Notes under the pieces: model-generated
What the model was told of the DNA's origin: nothing
Database searches by the model: none
The model's input: the letters and a program-made list of their open reading frames with translations, nothing else
DNA from: Bacteroidales bacterium UBA1173
Lineage (GTDB): Bacteria > Bacteroidota > Bacteroidia > Bacteroidales > F082
Length of the DNA: 64,000 nucleotides
Direction: 5' to 3'
Assembly (NCBI GenBank): GCA_002311655.1
Contig: DBYZ01000003.1
Location: forward strand, 68,654-132,653
Made by a program: the position numbers and the translations under genes
Shown here: positions 24,906 through 34,463 of the stretch, piece after piece
Layout of the letters: every line of letters begins with the position of its first letter
How positions within the stretch are numbered: the stretch's first letter is position 1

Positions 24906-27900
24906 TTAACGAACAACAATTTTTTGAGTTTTTCCTTCCATTCTGAAGATGTAAACACCTTGCGCGATACCGCTGATGGTTTCAACACCGTAGATATTCA
25001 TTGTCGAAACCTTGCGACCCATCACGTCGAAGATCTGCAATTCACCTTCACCACTCACGACAATGTCGTTGCCACTCTGGTAAGCGAAGATATCCTCGCC
25101 ATTGTCTTCGTAGTTAGGCAGATATCCGAGGCGCACAATGAATCTCTGGGCGTTGTCCATAGGACTGCCGATGAAGCTGTATGAGCCTTCGAGGAGCATA
25201 TCGATATCCTCGCCAGTCGTCCTGTCGATGACATGGAGATAATTGAACTCTCCGTTAACTTTGTAGCTCAATTTGTATTGACCCATTGTCTTTGCCTCAA
25301 AGTTGAGGTTGAATGATTTCGTGTCGTCGTCCATCGTTGCCGAAGCATAATTCGCATCATTCTGTGAGATGTAAATCATAGGAGCTTCCGTATTGCGGTG
25401 ATTGATCTTGCGAAGACCTTCGCCTTTCTGGAACAAGGCAAATGTCGCATCCTCATATTCACTATTTGACACAGCAAAGCGAATGTAATCGTTATTGGCT
25501 TTTGAGCTACCAGGAGCACTAGCATTGTTGGTAAATGTCAATGTTGTGTTATTTGTTGTTACTTTAACAAGGAATCCCTGACCAGGACCAATTGGAGTGT
25601 CATCAGATTCAACAACCCACAAATTGTTACCATCAAGGCGATAATAGGTTTCAGCCATACCACCAGCAGTAGCGGTTAATGCGACACCTTTATAAATATT
25701 ATGTGTATATGGGTTGCCGATTAAGTGGATACCCTGAAGGTTTACGTTGGCTGTATTATTTGCAGTAAGACCTGTCAATGTAACATCGGTATGGTTGACA
25801 TTGCCAGTAAAGCTAACTGTAGCACCATCTTTGCGTGCATACAGGTAACCCTGACCATTGACCAAGCCGCCGAAAGTTGATGTTTGAGCAGGATTGTTAT
25901 AGTTGATCCAGCCATAACCTACATTCGAACTTTCTACATATTTATAGAGATCGAATGTTTGATTGGCGAAATTGCTAACACTGGTTATATCACTAATCGT
26001 GCCAACTGTTGAGCTGATAGCATACCAGCCAGTTTTATTATCTTGAGTCCATGCTGATGGAGCTGTAATGTTTTTCTTCACTGTAGCTTTAACATTAGCA
26101 CTTGAAGTGATAAGCTGACCGCCGTCTTCGATGATGAGGTTGGCAGCGGTGCCTGTACCTTCTCCTTCAACCGTTAATACACCATTACTCTTCACTGTGA
26201 TGAGATATGTAGACTCAATGCTTGGCAAAGTTACCGGTGTTGATGTCACTTCCTCAATCAATGTATATGATGTTGGAATTACCTCTTTGTAAAGATAAAT
26301 CTTGCCACCATCACGATAATATTCTGAATTAGCTGTGGTATAACTTCTCCAATCATTATTATTTGTAGTTGCACAATAACGGTTATTATTACTCTTCATT
26401 GCAAAGCCGACATCATTTATTTCAAAAGTCCAAGTGCCTTGAGTGTCTCCAACTCTCACACTGTTATTCGTATTATTGGTGTATAGATATTTGTTTTCAC
26501 CATTCTTAATTGTCATGGCATCATTTGTTCCCGTAAAATACCATAAAGTCCCATTAATAGGTGTATTGTAGGTGTCTGATAATGATGCTCCAATGATGTA
26601 TTTATCGCTCATTACAGGTGCAGATGATGTAGTTGCACTTGGCAATACGTAGAAATCGCTAACAATAAAATATGTACCAGTCGTAATATCGGATAATTTA
26701 GTTACTTTTTCATAGCTTGTTGCCGCACCAGAAGGCAGCAAAACCGCATATAAAGTAGTGTTTGCACTTACGATTAAACTACTGATAATATTTGTGTTGC
26801 CAGCTTCAGTGCTCCAACCAGCGAATGCGTATCCTGTTGGCAAAGCAATGCTTGCTGCGGATATATCAGAAGCAGTCTTCAATGTGACAGCATCTCCGCA
26901 ATCAATACCTGTTTGATTCAAAGCTGTTTTGATTTCTCCGTTAACTGAATACTGAACTGTGAAAGTCTTTAGTGTGAAGATGCCTTCAACCTCAACAGCA
27001 CTAGCAGGCATTGTGAATTGATTGTTGGTGACAGGCACCTCGTTTGCATTTCCATCAAGTACCGTCCAGCCCGTTAATGTGTAGCAGTCATCTAAGTTAG
27101 AATAGCTCAAAGTGATGGTCTGACCCGCCTCAGCGACAGCATAATCTGCCGCAATTGTGGCCTCTGAAGATTGATTTAACGTAATAGCATAGGTGGCATT
27201 TGCACTTACTGTGCCTGCCAAAGCCGAGGTTTTTGTGGTAAGATAATTTCCCGAAGTAAAGGTAAGGTCGCCATTGTATATGCCAACCTTAAGACCGCCA
27301 ACAAGACGCACGTAAAGTGTTCCACTAACATTTCCTGATGACTGTGCAAAAGTTGTAGTTGTACCCCATGTTGAATTGTCGTTACTCACTTGGTAGTTTT
27401 CTGGAGCTGTAACCGTAAGGGCTTCGGTAAAGTCTGTACCACTGATAGCCACGTTCTGTGTTGCAGGACCTCCATCTGGATAAAGGTAAGAGAAAGGTTC
27501 AAACGATGGGGCTGTCATTTGAGCAGCCAAACATATTTCATATGATGAGCGAGGTAAAATTTCCTTAGTGGTTGTATTATATTGCCAATAGACACCTGTG
27601 ACATTATATTTTTTACCACTTGTCAATGAACTATAGGAATATAATGTAGAATATGGTTTAATCGATGTAGTACCATCTGATAACATATAATTACTATATG
27701 TTAAATCGTGATATGAGACAACGGCACCCGTGTTGACACCCGCAAGGTTTGCCATTGGAATATCTGCTACTTCTACATTGCCGCCAGAATTGACTTCTAA
27801 GCCAGTAGTAGAACTAGTAATAACCAACCTTGCGCTTCCGTTATTTAAATACAAAGGACAATTCGCCGTTCCGCTCAACACATCTCCTTGATTAAAGCCA

Positions 27901-29570
27901 TGACCGCTATAGTTATTAATATAAAATCCTTTTGTACCATCAGTAACAAAAGCATATGTCGTTGAAGCACCACTTACGACCCAGTTATCAAAAGTAATAT
28001 ACACATTGGTTGTAGTACTACCAACCTGTACCGCTTTATCATAAATCTCTTGCATTGTCGTGAGAGGAGTTGTAATTGTATATTCTGCAGTTGCTACAGA
28101 ACTGCTTTCGTCTTCTTTAATAGCAATAGCTTTTATTGTTGTATTGCTTGTAATGTTAATAGCTCCTGAATATAAAGTGCTACTTTCTGTAGGTGTTGTT
28201 CCGTCTAAAGTATAGTAAATAGCTGCACCTGTTGTCTGGCAAGCTATGGTTATATTCTGTGCACCAATATAATTGCCAGCTGCAGGGCTAAATGTAGGTG
28301 TTGCAACAGATGAAGGCAAACCAATGGTAATAGTAAACTTGGTAATCTGAGCATAATTTGAGGCATTTGATGGACGTGACATAGTAACGGCGTTTGCAGC
28401 TCCCGTCCATGTACCAGTAGTTCCACTTAATGTGTAACCTGTTGGAGAAAATGTTATATCGGATTGTGTGGTAGAAAACGTAATCACAATACTTTTAATC
28501 TCATATCCTGTTGGAGCCGTAAAGGTCAAAGTGTTGTCCTTGTAGAAACGCATAGATGTTGTATTTGCGTAAGTTGAGCCAGTTCCTTTCGTCCAATTCA
28601 AAGAAACGTTATCCTTTTCTCCAGAAAGCTCAGAAAAATCGTTTCCGCTGAATTGGGCTGTTTTACCCCAGAATGAATAGTTAGGAGTGATTTCAATCTC
28701 TGTTGGTTGCACGTAAGGTGTATTGTCAACGACAGTCATCTCGTAAGTGTCGGAGGAGCCTTGATATGTCCCACTAACACCAGCATATGTGGCGGTGAAG
28801 GTCACGGTTCCTGCAGCAACTAGAGTAACAGCACCTGTGCTGGCATTGATGGTGGCAACATCATCATCGCTGCCACTCCAGGTGACGGTTGCACCATCGA
28901 CAGCATTACCGCCAGAGGTTACTGTTGCGCTCAACGAACCGGCTGCCGTACCAGAATAAACATCATTGTTAGTAATGCCATCGGCACTGATAGTGGTTGT
29001 TGTGGCCGCTGCTTGAGAACCAGAAGAATATGTAATTGTAATTGACTTAATATAGCAATACTTGCCGGTTTCAACAGTTAATGTCGATAATGAGGCAATA
29101 TTTAAATCGGTAATATTCATATTCTCAAAAGATGAACTATTTGGAGTGCTTATAGCATTTGCCAATATAGTGTTTCCATTTTTCACAGTTATAGTTGTAG
29201 TTTTGTCACTTGCATATGATGCTCTATTTAATGTAATTTGTGTCACATTTGTTAACGCTGTAAATGATATTGTAAATGAACCAGCACTTGATGACGCTCC
29301 TGCTTTCAAGCCGTAATTAGGTTTTCCTTTATAACATTTAGAAGTAGCACTACATGTTATTGTTCCGAAAGCAGCATCACTACTAGCTATACCAGTTGAA
29401 ACAAAATTAGATGTTGTATAAGCGGTACTGCTATCGCCTCCTGATGATTGATTAGCAAACGTTATTGTTGCAGTAGTATTTGCATTATTCTGCCCCCACA
29501 TCCTTCCCGTTGAGGCAATAATTGTCAGCAGCATCAACGCTGCCATTAAAAATGTAAATTTTTTCTTCAT
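24906..29570 (-). CDS. Giant multidomain T9SS cargo protein with CHB_HEX_C_1 and Ig-like domains
   Basis: A 1554-residue secreted protein with signal peptide 1-27 (ending MWGQ). After an unassigned N-terminal beta domain (28-190) come a bacterial Ig-like domain (about 190-285), a CHB_HEX_C_1 domain (TPTFSPAAGNYIGAQNITIA to ATAEYTI, about 425-500), an OB-like domain (500-680), an Ig-like/BACON-type domain (690-790), InlB-type repeats (LTGWTVLDGN, FAGWSTEAGN, 790-960) and long Thr/Asn/Ser-rich beta stretches. The end (DIVVSGEGELQIFDVMGRKV to TQKIVVR) is a T9SS sorting domain. No catalytic site is recognised, so adhesion or glycan binding is the best guess. A structured RNA lies just upstream. 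Confidence 0.8.
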   Translation of the reverse strand: MKKKFTFLMAALMLLTIIASTGRMWGQNNANTTATITFANQSSGGDSSTAYTTSNFVSTGIASSDAAFGTITCSATSKCYKGKPNYGLKAGASSSAGSFTISFTALTNVTQITLNRASYASDKTTTITVKNGNTILANAISTPNSSSFENMNITDLNIASLSTLTVETGKYCYIKSITITYSSGSQAAATTTTISADGITNNDVYSGTAAGSLSATVTSGGNAVDGATVTWSGSDDDVATINASTGAVTLVAAGTVTFTATYAGVSGTYQGSSDTYEMTVVDNTPYVQPTEIEITPNYSFWGKTAQFSGNDFSELSGEKDNVSLNWTKGTGSTYANTTSMRFYKDNTLTFTAPTGYEIKSIVITFSTTQSDITFSPTGYTLSGTTGTWTGAANAVTMSRPSNASNYAQITKFTITIGLPSSVATPTFSPAAGNYIGAQNITIACQTTGAAIYYTLDGTTPTESSTLYSGAINITSNTTIKAIAIKEDESSSVATAEYTITTPLTTMQEIYDKAVQVGSTTTNVYITFDNWVVSGASTTYAFVTDGTKGFYINNYSGHGFNQGDVLSGTANCPLYLNNGSARLVITSSTTGLEVNSGGNVEVADIPMANLAGVNTGAVVSYHDLTYSNYMLSDGTTSIKPYSTLYSYSSLTSGKKYNVTGVYWQYNTTTKEILPRSSYEICLAAQMTAPSFEPFSYLYPDGGPATQNVAISGTDFTEALTVTAPENYQVSNDNSTWGTTTTFAQSSGNVSGTLYVRLVGGLKVGIYNGDLTFTSGNYLTTKTSALAGTVSANATYAITLNQSSEATIAADYAVAEAGQTITLSYSNLDDCYTLTGWTVLDGNANEVPVTNNQFTMPASAVEVEGIFTLKTFTVQYSVNGEIKTALNQTGIDCGDAVTLKTASDISAASIALPTGYAFAGWSTEAGNTNIISSLIVSANTTLYAVLLPSGAATSYEKVTKLSDITTGTYFIVSDFYVLPSATTSSAPVMSDKYIIGASLSDTYNTPINGTLWYFTGTNDAMTIKNGENKYLYTNNTNNSVRVGDTQGTWTFEINDVGFAMKSNNNRYCATTNNNDWRSYTTANSEYYRDGGKIYLYKEVIPTSYTLIEEVTSTPVTLPSIESTYLITVKSNGVLTVEGEGTGTAANLIIEDGGQLITSSANVKATVKKNITAPSAWTQDNKTGWYAISSTVGTISDITSVSNFANQTFDLYKYVESSNVGYGWINYNNPAQTSTFGGLVNGQGYLYARKDGATVSFTGNVNHTDVTLTGLTANNTANVNLQGIHLIGNPYTHNIYKGVALTATAGGMAETYYRLDGNNLWVVESDDTPIGPGQGFLVKVTTNNTTLTFTNNASAPGSSKANNDYIRFAVSNSEYEDATFALFQKGEGLRKINHRNTEAPMIYISQNDANYASATMDDDTKSFNLNFEAKTMGQYKLSYKVNGEFNYLHVIDRTTGEDIDMLLEGSYSFIGSPMDNAQRFIVRLGYLPNYEDNGEDIFAYQSGNDIVVSGEGELQIFDVMGRKVSTMNIYGVETISGIAQGVYIFRMEGKTQKIVVR

Positions 29571-29638
29571 TTTGTAGTTGTGTTTAATTTGTTATTATTT
29601 TTTCAATTTTTCCTAATTTTTCATTTTGCGCCAGCAAT

Positions 29639-29679
29639 AAAAAAAGAGCCTCAAAATCTCTTCAGATCTTAAAGCTCTT
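29639..29679 (-). terminator. Intrinsic terminator at the 3' end of the structured RNA
   Basis: On the minus strand AAGAGC pairs with GCTCTT, AAGATCT pairs with AGATTTT, closed by a GAAG loop, and seven or more T follow. It lies 69 bases before the T9SS protein start, so it can either end a separate RNA or attenuate the gene. Confidence 0.8.
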
Positions 29680-29933
29680 ATTCCTGTATGTATGAAAAAA
29701 GGCGTTTGCCATTTCTTTCCATATCGTTTCGTTAGGCTCTGGTAAACCTGTGCATCCGATAAGGGGAAACAACTCACGCCAAAACGACGTGAGCTTTTCG
29801 CCTACTTATTCCCGATGCTTTGTAAAATTTACCAGATTTTAACGAAAGGGAACAAGAGCGTAAAGCTCTGAGTATTATTTGTTTACAATTTTATTTTACA
29901 TAACCATTATTGTTTTCACTATGCTTTTTTTTC
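29639..29933 (-). ncRNA. Structured RNA or cis-regulatory leader of unknown class
   Basis: Four perfectly complementary helices are nested along one axis: 29840-29847 with 29727-29734 (8 bp), 29828-29835 with 29739-29746 (8 bp), 29814-29818 with 29752-29756 (5 bp, extended by neighbouring ATAAG/CTTAT), and 29788-29793 with 29773-29778 (6 bp hairpin). A further hairpin is at 29855-29869 and an intrinsic terminator at 29639-29679. A TATTTTTG box at 29940-29947 would start the transcript near 29933. No ORF fits. It does not match tmRNA, RNase P RNA or SRP RNA signatures that I know; the rod shape is loosely like 6S RNA. The upstream end is inferred from the promoter. Confidence 0.65.
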
Positions 29934-29939
29934 GCGGTG

Positions 29940-29947
29940 CAAAAATA
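29940..29947 (-). promoter_or_regulatory. -7 box TATTTTTG before the structured RNA
   Basis: Minus-strand TATTTTTG fits TAnnTTTG. No convincing -33 TTTG is seen at the usual spacing. Confidence 0.5.
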
Positions 29948-30028
29948 CAAACTTTTTTAATTGAATTGACGGTTTCTTGAAAAAAGTTTACAACACACGT
30001 GATAATACTCTAACAAACCATCAAGTTA

Positions 30029-30540
30029 CTATGCTTTTACCATCTTCTTCACCTCGTCAACTTCCTTTATCAACTGATCTGATGTCGGAAGATACAACTT
30101 ATATTCACTGGCTAAAATGGTCTTGTTATCTTCAGGCAATGTCATTTTCACAACGGTCATAATAATTCACATACATCTGCAATTGTCCCAAATCCTGATG
30201 AGTTAGTTTATCTGTTTTGATTTCAACAACAACAAAACAACGCAACAGCCGATTATAAAGCACAAGGTCAACAAAAAATTCATCATCTTCAAGCATTATT
30301 CTCTTCTGGCGAGCTACATTTATCGTTTGACATCAATAATCTTTCATACAAAAGAGAATTGATTTGACGTTCTGTTTCTCGTGCCGTCCATGCATTGTTG
30401 TTCTTCCTCAAATATCCGTTTTCCAAGATTCCAGTACATTTGAACTCTGCAGAAGTCAACACTATGCACGGCATTCTTTCTAGCCGTTTCAATTATTTGA
30501 CGTACGTCCTGATAAAGCATAGAAAATGATGTCCTTTCTG
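30029..30540 (-). pseudogene. YhcG/DUF1016 PD-(D/E)XK nuclease gene, decayed
   Basis: Pieces of one protein family appear in order but in different frames. MLYQDVRQIIETARKNAVHS and FCRVQMYWNLGKRIFEEEQQ form the N-terminus; ARETERQINSLLYERLLMSN follows after a deletion and frame shift; ARQKRIMLEDDEFFVDLVLY and RCFVVVEIKTDKLTHQDLGQ (the nuclease core D...E-x-K) come after another deletion; and a final shift leads to ILASEYKLYLPTSDQ and the tag stop at 30029. Intact relatives have about 330-350 residues; at least three lesions are present. It is certainly not functional as YhcG. The family is linked to restriction-type or mobile defence genes. Confidence 0.85.
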
Positions 30541-30542
30541 CT

Positions 30543-30592
30543 TTTTTAACATTTAATTCAGAAATTTGGAATAAATCTTAAAAAATTTTAAC
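30543..30592 (+). repeat. 50-bp direct repeat, right copy
   Basis: This matches 24488-24537 at 47 of 50 positions. On the minus strand it reads through the end of a 27-codon frame at 30553-30636. Confidence 0.75.
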
Positions 30593-30636
30593 TTCAAATC
30601 GTCTTCATCGTAAATTATCAATTCGTTATCTGCCAT
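30553..30636 (-). CDS. 27-codon frame, possible 5' remnant of a lost gene
   Basis: MADNELIIYDEDDLKLKFFK begins with a start typical of short Bacteroidetes DNA-binding or RhuM-like proteins, then runs into the 50-bp repeat and stops. It may be the leftover front of a deleted gene rather than a working small protein. No terminator or clear promoter is associated with it. Confidence 0.25.
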   Translation of the reverse strand: MADNELIIYDEDDLKLKFFKIYSKFLN

Positions 30637-30704
30637 AGCTAAATTTTAAAAAATCGACAAAGAATTTTTTTCGTGTTTTTCGTGATTTTAGATGTAAAAA
30701 ATAT

Positions 30705-30712
30705 TATTTTTG
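30705..30712 (+). promoter_or_regulatory. -7 box TATTTTTG for purL
   Basis: TATTTTTG fits TAnnTTTG, 20 bases before the purL ATG at 30733; it also rules against an ATG at 30673. Confidence 0.6.
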
Positions 30713-30732
30713 CACTCGAAAAAATTAACACC

Positions 30733-33700
30733 ATGATACTCTTTTTCGAGACCCTTCAGAAAAACATCATCGCTGTAGAAAGCGCTGAGAATCATTCAGA
30801 TAACGATATCAAAAAGTTTAACTGGCTCTTCGGCGACGCCAAAAAAATCGAAGGAGAAACAGTCAAAGGCTACTTCTTCGGACCACGCCGCGAGATGATC
30901 ACTCCTTGGAGCACCAACGCCGTCGAAATAACTCAAAACATGGGCATTCGCGGCGTTTCTCGTATCGAGGAGTTCCATCCCGTCGAGGAAAACGACAACA
31001 GCTTCGACCCGATGCTGCAGAACAAATACCACGACCTCGACCAGAACGTGTTTTTCGTCGACCGCAAGCCTGAGCCGCTGAAATATATCACCGACATCGA
31101 CGCCTACAACAACGAGGAAGGTCTCGCACTCAGCCAGGAAGAGATTGATTATCTTAAAGGTATAAGCAAGAAGATAGGCCGCGCCCTTACCGACAGCGAG
31201 GTGTACGGCTTCGCACAGGTCAACTCGGAGCACTGCCGCCACAAAATCTTCAACGGCACCTTTATTATTAATGGTAAAGAGATGCCCGACACGCTGTTCG
31301 CACTCATCAAAAAGACCTCAAAAACTAACACCAACCGTCTCGTTTCGGCTTACAAAGACAACGTCGCCTTCATCCTCGGACCGAAGGTCGAGCAGTTCGC
31401 GCCGGCGACCCAGCATAAGGCTGACTTCTTCAAAATCAAAGATATAGACACCGTCATCTCTGTCAAGGCAGAGACACATAACTTCCCGACCACTGTCGAG
31501 CCGTTCAACGGAGCCGCGACAGGCACCGGCGGTGAGATCCGCGACCGTCTCGCAGGCGGTAGAGGCTCTATCCCGTTGGCAGGAACAGCCGTTTACATGA
31601 CGCCATATCCTCGTAATAACGAAGACTCGAAATGGGAAGACAACTTCAAGGCGCGTCCGTGGCTCTATCAGACCCCTGAAGAGCTGCTCATCAAGGCATC
31701 GAACGGAGCATCGGACTTCGGAAACAAGTTCGGACAGCCGCTAATCAACGGCTCGCTCCTCACCTTCGAACATACTGAAGGCGCTGGCAAAGGCGAAGAC
31801 TTCGGCTACGACAAGGTCATCATGCTCGCTGGCGGCATCGGGTTCGCTCCTGCCGACGACAGCATGAAGGAAGACCCTGAGCCGGGCGACCTCATCATCG
31901 TTCTGGGCGGCGACAACTATCGCATCGGAATGGGCGGCGCAGCAGTGTCGAGCGTAGGAACAGGCCAATATTCCAACGCCATCGAGCTCAACGCCGTGCA
32001 GCGTGCCAACCCAGAGATGCAGAAACGTGTTGCTAACGTCATCCGCGCCATGGTGGAGAACGACAGCAACCCTGTCCGCTCCATCCACGACCACGGCGCA
32101 GGCGGCCACCTCAACTGCCTCAGCGAGCTAATAGACAAGAGCGGCGGCACAGTGTATGTCGATAACCTGCCAGTCGGCGACCCGACACTTTCCGACAAGG
32201 AGATTATCGGAAACGAGTCGCAGGAACGCATGGGACTCCTTGTTAATAAACAAGATACCGAGATTATCCGCCAGACAGCCGAACGCGAGCGCGCACCTTA
32301 TTATATGGTAGGCGAGTCGACCGACGACCAGCGTCTGCGCTTCGTCCGCAAAAACGGCGTCAACCCGATTGACTTGAGTTTGTCAGACTTCTTCGGAAGC
32401 GCTCCTAAGACCGTTTTGACAGATAAAACGAAAGATTATCATTTCCAAGATATTGATTATAAACAAGATAAGTTTGAGGATTACCTCAAGAGCGTGCTTC
32501 AGCTCGAAGGCGTGGCATGTAAGGACTGGCTCACCAACAAGGTGGACCGCTCCGTGACAGGCCGTGTGGCGTTGCAGCAGTGCGCCGGCGAGGTGCAGCT
32601 TCCACTCACCGACCTCGGCATCATGGCTCTTGACTATCAAGGTGTTAGAGGCATAGGAACAGCACTCGGACATGCCCCGGCAGCGGCATTGGTAAGCCCT
32701 GAAGCAGGCTCGAGACTGTCAGTGGCTGAGTCACTTACAAACTTGGTGTGGGCACCTATCGAGGAGAACCTCAAAGGCGTGTCATTGAGCGCCAACTGGA
32801 TGTGGCCAGCCAAGAACCCGGGCGAGAACGCACGACTCTACCGCGCTGTCAAGGCATTGAGCGACTTCGTGTTAGCACTCGGAATCAACGTCCCGACAGG
32901 TAAAGATTCACTGTCGATGACGCAGAAATACAAGAACGGACAGAAGGTCCTTGCCCCTGGCACCGTCATCGTGACAGCAGCGGGCGAAGTGACAGACATC
33001 AGAAAAGCCATTAAACCAGTGGTTGTCAACGACAAAGACACTGAGATTCTGTACATCGACTTCTCAAAAGACGCCTTCAAACTCGGCGGCAGCAGCTTCG
33101 CGCAAATCATCAACAGAGTCGGTGACAACACACCAGATATCGTTGATACTGAATACTTTAAGAAGTGTTTCAACACTTTACAGAAGCTCATCGAACAGAA
33201 GCTCGTCCTTGCAGGTCACGATGTGTCGGCTGGCGGCTTGATCACAACCTTATTAGAGATGTGCTTCGCCAACAACGAAGGCGGCTTGGACATCGACCTC
33301 AGCGCATTCGACAAGAACGACCTCATCAGCGTGGCGTTCAGCGAGCAACCAAGCGTGGTGATTCAGGTTAAAGACAAGAAAGTCAAGGAGTTACTAGACA
33401 AAGAAGGCATCAAATACACCGTCATCGGTAAGGTTTCAGATAAGAGAAATATCGCTTTGAAGAAAGGTGGCGAGTCTTACACCTTGGATATCAACGCATT
33501 ACGCGACCTTTGGTATAAGAGCTCATATCTCCTCGACAGAAAACAGAGCGGCGAAGTCAAAGCCAAAGAACGTTTCGAAAACTATAAGAATCAGGCACTT
33601 AAGTTTGATTTCGGAAGCTTCACCGGCAAGGCTAAAGACCTGGGCATCGACATGCACCGTCGCACTCCGTCGGGCGTGAAGGCCGCCATCATCCGTGAGA

Positions 33701-34425
33701 AAGGCTGCCAATGTGACCGTGAAATGGCTTACGCGCTCTACACGGCCGGTTTCGACGTCAAAGATGTTCACATGACCGACCTCGTGAGCGGGCGCGAAGA
33801 CCTCAGCGACGTGAATATGATAGTGTTTGTTGGCGGTTTCAGCAACTCCGACGTTCTCGGTTCGGCGAAGGGCTGGGCTGGAGCGTTCCTCTTCAACGAG
33901 AAGGCACGCACCGCTCTCGAGAACTTCTACAAACGTCCGGATACCATGAGTCTTGGGGTGTGCAACGGCTGCCAGCTCATGACGGAGCTCAACCTCATCT
34001 ATCCTGAGCACGACAAGCATCCGCGCATGATCCACAACGACTCACACAAGTTCGAGTCAGGCTTCGTGAACGTGAACATCGAAGACACCAACAGCATCAT
34101 GCTCTCGACACTCAAAGGACGCCGTCTCGGTGTCTGGATCGCACACGGCGAGGGCAAGTTCAACTTCCCATACGGCAAGGAGAAATACAACATCGCATTG
34201 ACATACAGCTACGACAGTTACCCGGCAAATCCTAACGGTTCACCATGGTTAGTGGCCGGTATCTGCTCAGCCGACGGACGTCATCTCGCGATGATGCCGC
34301 ACCTCGAGAGAGCGTTCCTCCCATGGCAGTGGGCGTTCTATCCGCAGAATCGCAAAAACGATGAAGTTGCGCCGTGGATTGAGGCATTTGTGAATGCTCT
34401 GAATTGGATAAAGAAAAATAAGTAA
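30733..34425 (+). CDS. purL: Phosphoribosylformylglycinamidine synthase, single-chain
   Basis: A 1230-residue enzyme of the fused PurS-PurL-PurQ type. The synthase half carries AETHNFPTTVEPFNGAATG-type nucleotide binding (TVISVKAETHNFPTTVEPFN) and the second AIRS-like domain SVTGRVALQQCAGEVQLPL; the C-terminal glutaminase has the nucleophile Cys in LGVCNGCQLM and a His-x-Glu pair in AHGEGKFNF. It converts FGAR, ATP and glutamine to FGAM in purine synthesis. The ATG at 30733 is chosen by promoter position and by the family start MILFFETLQKNI. A palindromic terminator follows. Confidence 0.95.
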   Translation: MILFFETLQKNIIAVESAENHSDNDIKKFNWLFGDAKKIEGETVKGYFFGPRREMITPWSTNAVEITQNMGIRGVSRIEEFHPVEENDNSFDPMLQNKYHDLDQNVFFVDRKPEPLKYITDIDAYNNEEGLALSQEEIDYLKGISKKIGRALTDSEVYGFAQVNSEHCRHKIFNGTFIINGKEMPDTLFALIKKTSKTNTNRLVSAYKDNVAFILGPKVEQFAPATQHKADFFKIKDIDTVISVKAETHNFPTTVEPFNGAATGTGGEIRDRLAGGRGSIPLAGTAVYMTPYPRNNEDSKWEDNFKARPWLYQTPEELLIKASNGASDFGNKFGQPLINGSLLTFEHTEGAGKGEDFGYDKVIMLAGGIGFAPADDSMKEDPEPGDLIIVLGGDNYRIGMGGAAVSSVGTGQYSNAIELNAVQRANPEMQKRVANVIRAMVENDSNPVRSIHDHGAGGHLNCLSELIDKSGGTVYVDNLPVGDPTLSDKEIIGNESQERMGLLVNKQDTEIIRQTAERERAPYYMVGESTDDQRLRFVRKNGVNPIDLSLSDFFGSAPKTVLTDKTKDYHFQDIDYKQDKFEDYLKSVLQLEGVACKDWLTNKVDRSVTGRVALQQCAGEVQLPLTDLGIMALDYQGVRGIGTALGHAPAAALVSPEAGSRLSVAESLTNLVWAPIEENLKGVSLSANWMWPAKNPGENARLYRAVKALSDFVLALGINVPTGKDSLSMTQKYKNGQKVLAPGTVIVTAAGEVTDIRKAIKPVVVNDKDTEILYIDFSKDAFKLGGSSFAQIINRVGDNTPDIVDTEYFKKCFNTLQKLIEQKLVLAGHDVSAGGLITTLLEMCFANNEGGLDIDLSAFDKNDLISVAFSEQPSVVIQVKDKKVKELLDKEGIKYTVIGKVSDKRNIALKKGGESYTLDINALRDLWYKSSYLLDRKQSGEVKAKERFENYKNQALKFDFGSFTGKAKDLGIDMHRRTPSGVKAAIIREKGCQCDREMAYALYTAGFDVKDVHMTDLVSGREDLSDVNMIVFVGGFSNSDVLGSAKGWAGAFLFNEKARTALENFYKRPDTMSLGVCNGCQLMTELNLIYPEHDKHPRMIHNDSHKFESGFVNVNIEDTNSIMLSTLKGRRLGVWIAHGEGKFNFPYGKEKYNIALTYSYDSYPANPNGSPWLVAGICSADGRHLAMMPHLERAFLPWQWAFYPQNRKNDEVAPWIEAFVNALNWIKKNK

Positions 34426-34432
34426 TAACAAC

Positions 34433-34463
34433 AAAAAAGGTGGTTTCAAAACCACCTTTTTTT
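34433..34463. terminator. Bidirectional terminator between purL and holA
   Basis: AAAAAAGGTGGTTT and AAACCACCTTTTTTT form a perfect hairpin with A and T runs on both sides, between convergent genes. Its last bases touch the holA stop codon. Confidence 0.85.

Noticed and set aside
29639..29933. tmRNA, RNase P RNA or SRP RNA
   Set aside because: There is no tRNA-like end or tag frame, no RNase P core such as GAGGAAAGTCC, and no SRP apical GGAAG/AGCA tetraloop region.
29639..29933. 6S RNA
   Set aside because: The rod shape is suggestive, but I cannot identify the conserved central bubble; kept only as an alternative.
29977..30162. Plus-strand frame of 61 codons in the gap before purL
   Set aside because: It is antisense to the C-terminal part of the YhcG remnant, whose family match is on the minus strand.
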